Shown piece by piece: positions 60,108 to 64,000 of a stretch of DNA of 64,000 bases; within the stretch, counting starts at the first letter, position 1, and each line of letters begins with the position of its first letter. The DNA is taken from NCBI GenBank assembly GCA_038148375.1, contig JAYQVH010000012.1, positions 36,337 to 100,336 on the forward strand, in the 5' to 3' direction. The notes beneath the pieces are model-generated. The model was not told where the DNA came from, searched no databases, and saw only the letters and a list, made by a program, of their open reading frames with translations. Position numbers and translations under genes: made by a program. The DNA comes from CAWUEX02 sp038148375. Its GTDB lineage: Bacteria > Pseudomonadota > Alphaproteobacteria > Rhodospirillales > Rhodospirillaceae.

Positions 60108-61438
60108 CTTTGACACGCCGTTCCTTTTTACGAGGGACAGTAGCAGGCTCTGTCGCAACGGTCGGACTACCGTTCCTAGATTGCTTCCTGAACGACAACG
60201 GCACCGCCCTGGCGTCCGGCGCGCCGATTCCGGTGCGCTTCGGAACCTGGTTTTGGGGCCTTGCCCACACTCCGGGCCGCGGCATCGCCATGGACGGAAA
60301 GAAGGAAATCACCTTTCTTGAAGAGACCCAGCCGCTTGTTCCGTATAAGAATGACCTGAACTACTTTAACGCCTTCAACACACCGCTGGACGGTAAGCCG
60401 AGCGCAGTGCACTTCACCGGATGGGTCGCCGCGAAAACGGGCCATGTACCGCGCACCCGCACCGATACACCTCAACCTACTTTGGACGTGGTTGTCGCGG
60501 ACGCGATTGGCAGCGACACTCGCTTCAGATCTCTCGATATCTCGAGCACCGGTAATCCGCGGGACAGTTACACGTTCCGCAATTCGACAAGCCGTAACGC
60601 GGCGGACGTCTCCCCCTTCGCCTTCTATCAACGGGTGTTCGGTACGGGATTTGTCGACCCCAACCAGGCCGATTTCACACCGGCAGCGAGCGTCATGGTC
60701 CGTGACAGCGTGTTGTCCGCGGTGCATGAGGAAAGCAAGGACTTCATTCGCACACTTGGCGCCAGCGACCGCGCGCGCATGGACGAATATTTCACGTCAA
60801 TCCGCCAGCTCGAGCAACAACTCGAACTGCAAATGCAAAAACCAGAGGTGTCAGAAGCGTGTGGAATTCCCACCCCACCGCCAGAAGAAGAAGAGCTCGG
60901 CATCGAAATTGAGGTCGTCCATCGCAATCACAAACTCTTAACGGACATTTTGGTGATGGCGTTGGCGTGCAACCAAACCCGGGTTTTCAACATGTTATAC
61001 TCTCAGGCGCTTTCGATGCTGCGCCGTCGCGGAGAGTCGTTCACCCACCATACATTGACTCACGAAGAACCGATTGATGCCAGCCTTGGATATCAGCGCG
61101 AAGTCGCCGAGCTCCACGTTACGAGTATGGAGGCCTTGGCGACCTTCATCCAGGCATTCAAGAGTGTCCGGGAAGGCGATGGTACCTTGCTCGACAACAC
61201 CCTGATATTCGCCAATTCAGATACCGGCAATTCCCGCATCCATTCCGTCGACGATATTCCGGTGATCATGATCGGCACTGCCGGCGGTCGCCTCAAAACG
61301 GGCATGCATATCGCCGGCAATGGCGATCCGATTACGCGGATCGGTCTGACAGCAATGCAGGCAATGGGAATTCCGGTCGGAAGCTGGGGCACGGGTTCTT
61401 TGGAAACCACCAGAATTATCTCAGACGTCCTCGTGTAA
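60104..61438 (+). CDS. Tat-exported DUF1552 protein, module component C (copy 3)
   Basis: A 444-residue DUF1552 protein. Tat signal LTRRSFLRGTVAG, then LPFLDCFLNDNGTALA and VRFGTWFWGLAHTPG. DEYFTSIRQLEQQLELQMQKP and GESFTHHTLTHEEPID match the other copies, but the region after GYQREVAELHVT differs, and LDNTLIFANSDTGNSRIHSVD has Thr and Asp where the others have Cys and Glu. It is followed after 19 bp by component D. Confidence 0.92.
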   Translation: MTLTRRSFLRGTVAGSVATVGLPFLDCFLNDNGTALASGAPIPVRFGTWFWGLAHTPGRGIAMDGKKEITFLEETQPLVPYKNDLNYFNAFNTPLDGKPSAVHFTGWVAAKTGHVPRTRTDTPQPTLDVVVADAIGSDTRFRSLDISSTGNPRDSYTFRNSTSRNAADVSPFAFYQRVFGTGFVDPNQADFTPAASVMVRDSVLSAVHEESKDFIRTLGASDRARMDEYFTSIRQLEQQLELQMQKPEVSEACGIPTPPPEEEELGIEIEVVHRNHKLLTDILVMALACNQTRVFNMLYSQALSMLRRRGESFTHHTLTHEEPIDASLGYQREVAELHVTSMEALATFIQAFKSVREGDGTLLDNTLIFANSDTGNSRIHSVDDIPVIMIGTAGGRLKTGMHIAGNGDPITRIGLTAMQAMGIPVGSWGTGSLETTRIISDVLV

Positions 61439-61457
61439 CGCCAAACTGGAACACAGA

Positions 61458-62543
61458 ATGTTTTTACGAATGGTCGCAGCCTGCGTGCTGCTTGCCGCCC
61501 CCGCATCGGCCCAATCCGAACAACGTCCGGATGCGATTGACGTGACCGTTCTAGGCGGCGGCCGGTTGTTCACGACCGCCGACGGCATGACGCTCTATAC
61601 ATACAAGTCGGATGCCGAACAGCCAGGGACGTCAACCTGCACAGATCAGTGCGCAGACGAATGGCCACCGGTGTTGGCGGCAACTGGGTCAAATCCCGTG
61701 GGTGATTGGACGCTGATTACGCGTGAGGGCGGGTCCTTGCAGTGGGCGTATCAAGGCAGGCCCGCATACACACACAAAATGGACACACACCCGGGATCGA
61801 TAGCGGGTTCCAATGTATCGCGCAGCTGGGACGTGCTTTACGAACCCGTCGCTACTCCGCCGAACGTGCAGATCGTCGGGTCTGTTATAGGCCAAACCCT
61901 CGCCGACCTGAGAGGACACACGGTGTACACCGGTCCGAAACAGGCATGCTCTGATACCTGCATGAACGCGTGGCAACCGGTTGAAGCGCCCTGGGTGGCA
62001 AGGCCGGTTGGCGAAGACTGGACAATATCGGAGCGCGAGGATGGGCTCCGCCAGTGGGCGTTTAAGGGCCAACCCCTGTTCACCTACAATGGCGATTTCA
62101 CGCCGGACGACCGCTATGGCCTGCGCGCACCGGGCGGCTGGAGCGTTGCCGTGCTCCATGACTCGCCAGCTGTTCCTGATTGGGTCACCGTTCAGGAGAC
62201 TGACATCGGCCCAGTGTTGGCGACAGCTGACCGAATGACCATGTATTATCTGGTGAGCGACTGGGATGAGATTTTAAAGACGATGTGCGACACGGCCTGC
62301 GTGGAGGCCAACTGGGACCCCGTCCTTGCACCGGAAAATGTATCCCCCATCGGCAATTGGACAACCACACGTACGCCGGACGGCCAAAACCAATGGGTGT
62401 ACCAAGGTCGCGCCGTATACACCTTTCGGGGCGATGAGATTCCCGGCGATACATACGGAGACAAATTTGGGACGGGCTCAGATATCCGTGGCGGGTGGAT
62501 CGCAATCTTAGAGGAAACTCTGATCCAGAATTTGGCTGGGTGA
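61458..62543 (+). CDS. Secreted PF03640-type repeat protein, module component D (copy 3)
   Basis: A 361-residue secreted protein (signal peptide 1-18, LLAAPASAQ) with three PF03640-like repeats, each with a Cys pair: CTDQCADEWPP, CSDTCMNAWQP and CDTACVEANWDP. Each has the QWAYQGRPAYTH type of phrase that closes the repeat, the third being NQWVYQGRAVYTF. Last gene of the copy 3 operon; a strong terminator follows at 62568. Confidence 0.88.
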   Translation: MFLRMVAACVLLAAPASAQSEQRPDAIDVTVLGGGRLFTTADGMTLYTYKSDAEQPGTSTCTDQCADEWPPVLAATGSNPVGDWTLITREGGSLQWAYQGRPAYTHKMDTHPGSIAGSNVSRSWDVLYEPVATPPNVQIVGSVIGQTLADLRGHTVYTGPKQACSDTCMNAWQPVEAPWVARPVGEDWTISEREDGLRQWAFKGQPLFTYNGDFTPDDRYGLRAPGGWSVAVLHDSPAVPDWVTVQETDIGPVLATADRMTMYYLVSDWDEILKTMCDTACVEANWDPVLAPENVSPIGNWTTTRTPDGQNQWVYQGRAVYTFRGDEIPGDTYGDKFGTGSDIRGGWIAILEETLIQNLAG

Positions 62544-62567
62544 ACCTGGCAATACAGTGGAGAAACA

Positions 62568-62600
62568 AAAACGGCGGCCGATTTGTTCAGCCGCCGTTTT
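62568..62600. terminator. Bidirectional intrinsic terminator
   Basis: AAAACGGCGGC (62568-62578) and GCCGCCGTTTT (62590-62600) form a perfect 11-bp stem with an 11-base loop; the A and T ends give a T-run in both directions. It lies between the end of module copy 3 and the convergent two-cupin gene and should stop transcription from both sides. Confidence 0.88.
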
Positions 62601-62624
62601 ATGTTCTTGCGTCTGCACTCTCGT

Positions 62625-63392
62625 TTACCGCTCTGGCGGTCTGTCTGTCGCTTCATCGGGATTGATTTGATCCATGTCCAACGGTTTACCGCTGGTCGTC
62701 ACAAAACCCGAGTCGGATGTGATCGTCCAGTGGTGTTGCAACCCGGCTATTTCCCGAATGAAATCGCCTGCATTAACGACAAATTCCTGACCGTTTTGAT
62801 GGAACGTCATCGGACCACCGGTGACATAAATCAGTGAGTCCGTCTTAGCGCTATTCGGGTTGGTGCTGCTGCCTCCCGCCAATTTGACGGCCCGGACTGA
62901 ATTGCCCGGAAACTCATATCGTTTCAGTTTGATTGCACCGCCCCCGCCTTCGGCGACATCTGCGCCTTTAACCAATGTCGGGGTCATCTCGCCGGTCAGA
63001 CTTGGCGCCGTCCAGGTCACGATGGTTGCATCGGCCGGCGCACCGGGGTTGCCCAATTCACCCGAAGGAAAACTGACGACGTCGCCCGCAACAATTGAAA
63101 CCGTTTCACCGTCGACACCGACGGTCGCCGCACCGGAAAGTACGTACAGGAGCGTTTCATCGGTAATAGGATGGCTTACGCCACCGCTGTCGTCGTCAAA
63201 CATTAAGACTCGTACGCGCGCCGTTGGCCAATTCACCTCTTTAGCAGAGTAGGTGATATCACCGTCTGACATCTCAATCATCGGAAGGTCGGCGTCAAAA
63301 ATGACGTAAACATCATCTGCGACAGGCGAATCGGACATCGCGGAAAGCGGTGTAACAAGCATGCAAGCCGCTAAGATCAGGATAGATCGCAT
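62625..63392 (-). CDS. Secreted two-cupin protein (copy 3)
   Basis: A 255-residue periplasmic protein with a signal peptide (1-18, VTPLSAMS) and two cupin-like barrels: LLYVLSGAATVGVDGETVSI with AGDVVSFPSGELGN, and LIYVTGGPMTFHQNGQEFVV with AGDFIREIAGLQHHW near the end. Shorter than its paralogues at 21621 and 43207 because the N-terminal part before the first barrel is reduced. ATG 63392 (GGGG 7 bases upstream) gives a clean signal. A His pair in GLQHHW is the only cluster of possible metal ligands. Single gene, convergent with copy 3. Confidence 0.82.
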   Translation of the reverse strand: MRSILILAACMLVTPLSAMSDSPVADDVYVIFDADLPMIEMSDGDITYSAKEVNWPTARVRVLMFDDDSGGVSHPITDETLLYVLSGAATVGVDGETVSIVAGDVVSFPSGELGNPGAPADATIVTWTAPSLTGEMTPTLVKGADVAEGGGGAIKLKRYEFPGNSVRAVKLAGGSSTNPNSAKTDSLIYVTGGPMTFHQNGQEFVVNAGDFIREIAGLQHHWTITSDSGFVTTSGKPLDMDQINPDEATDRPPER

Positions 63393-63517
63393 ATGTAAGC
63401 CCCTGTTTTGTTGCATATACCAATATTGAACCGGGAGTCTGCCGTGATACCCGGCAACAATGCAATATGCGTTGCCCGCCGGTGTCCGCACTGCAATACA
63501 GCCGGGCGCCCCCTTCG

Positions 63518-64000
63518 TCAGACCCTCGTTTCGGCAATATTCAGATTTTTGGGTTCGAGGCCGGGAAAGACCTGATCTACAAGGCTTTCGCCGCGACGTT
63601 TTTGCAAAATCTCTGAAACGACGTCTCGATAATCGGTCGTCACCATTAAGTCGCCTTCGCGTAACTGCCTGGGTTTAAGACCCGGCCACTCACCATACAT
63701 GCGCCCGCCGCGCACCCCTCCGCCAAGAACGAACATGAACGCTCCCGATCCATGGTCGGTCCCGCCGTTGGCATTCTCCTCCAGCCGGCGACCGAACTCC
63801 GTCATGGTGACCAATGTGACTCGGTCGCGCGCGTCTGCGATATCTTGCCAGAATGCGAATAATGTCTTTGAGAATTCCGCCGCATGATCGGGAAAATACC
63901 GGTTCATTTCAAAATGATGATCCCAGCCACCGTAATCGACAGCAGCTGTCCGTCGTCAGAGTATTTGGGACAAGCGGGCTGATGACCTAAGAGAGAGTTT
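63518..64000 (-). pseudogene. DUF1501 protein, C-terminal part, frame interrupted, runs off the window
   Basis: The C-terminal part of a DUF1501 protein, an exported sulfatase/phosphatase-fold family that often pairs with DUF1592-type genes. Typical phrases: VDYGGWDHHFEM, LVTMTEFGRRLEEN, GGTDHGSGAFMFVLGGGVRGG, TTDYRDVVSEIL and VFPGL. The longest ATG-started frame (from 63907) is 129 aa, but the family motif DYGGWDHH lies upstream of that ATG. The same frame is cut by a TGA at 63956-63958, then goes on open to the window end (SARLSQIL), while DDGQLL is readable one frame over. I infer one or two small indels near 63940-63960, real or from sequencing. Confidence 0.7.

Noticed and set aside
50754..62543. 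Copies 2 and 3 as a recent inverted duplication or composite transposon
   Set aside because: The proteins are too diverged, no long identical DNA stretches or terminal repeats were seen, and no transposase is present.
1..64000. tRNA, rRNA, CRISPR array or prophage
   Set aside because: No cloverleaf-like or rRNA-like stretch, no regular repeat-spacer pattern, no integrase, terminase or capsid-like gene was seen while reading both strands by eye; a covariance-model scan was not possible.

Overview
The window is a single gene-dense, moderately GC-rich stretch from a Gram-negative, aerobic bacterium. TonB-dependent uptake, chaperone-usher pili, lipoproteins, Tat substrates, periplasmic c-type cytochrome and HiPIP all point that way. 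The DUF4402-type pilins, OFA- and spinster-like MFS proteins and the mix of catabolic families fit an alphaproteobacterium, probably marine or environmental; this assignment is inference. I see no rRNA, tRNA, CRISPR array, insertion sequence or phage gene. Two genes appear frame-interrupted (the pilin at 7843-8436 and the DUF1501 gene at the right edge), which may mean a draft or metagenomic sequence.

Left part (1-9.3 kb): an RraA-fold protein and a secreted amidase, then a chaperone-usher pilus operon read leftwards (two DUF4402 pilins, chaperone, usher, third DUF4402 protein). It faces an orphan OmpR-type response regulator across an AT-rich region with 11-bp-spaced direct repeats.

9.3-21.6 kb: two divergent catabolic or modification units. 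Leftwards run an alpha/beta hydrolase, a cupin, an ornithine-cyclodeaminase-like protein and a PEP-mutase/ICL-fold enzyme. Rightwards run a LysR regulator, GMC oxidoreductase, MFS, small unknown, methyltransferase, phytanoyl-CoA-dioxygenase-like protein and AI-2E-type membrane protein.

21.6-31.9 kb, 42.8-56.9 kb and 57.2-63.4 kb: three diverged copies of one secreted gene set, the most interesting feature here. The core is always, in transcription order: (A) a secreted protein of about 390 aa of unknown family with six conserved cysteines, (B) a DUF1592-type lipoprotein carrying one CxxCH haem motif, (C) a Tat-exported DUF1552 protein, (D) a secreted protein with three PF03640-like repeats. 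B and C overlap by ATGA in all copies. Around the cores recur CHRD-domain proteins (three), two-cupin secreted proteins (three), two small cupin families (two each) and OFA-like MFS transporters (two). Copy 1 is one long operon downstream of a TonB-dependent receptor; copies 2 and 3 lie head to head. A tri-haem cytochrome c, a HiPIP and a sodium:solute symporter sit beside copy 2. Together these look like an undescribed cell-envelope system for capturing, and possibly oxidising, some organic substrate.

32-42.7 kb, between copies 1 and 2: a two-subunit molybdoenzyme of the pyrogallol-phloroglucinol transhydroxylase type whose large subunit carries an extra N-terminal SCP2-like domain, a VOC protein, and a five-gene operon (NHL-type propeller, BKACE, ureidoglycolate-lyase-like, APH-type kinase, alpha/beta hydrolase with a non-canonical nucleophile elbow). 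This suggests breakdown of polyhydroxylated aromatic or keto-acid compounds, possibly linked to the envelope modules; that link is inference from proximity only.
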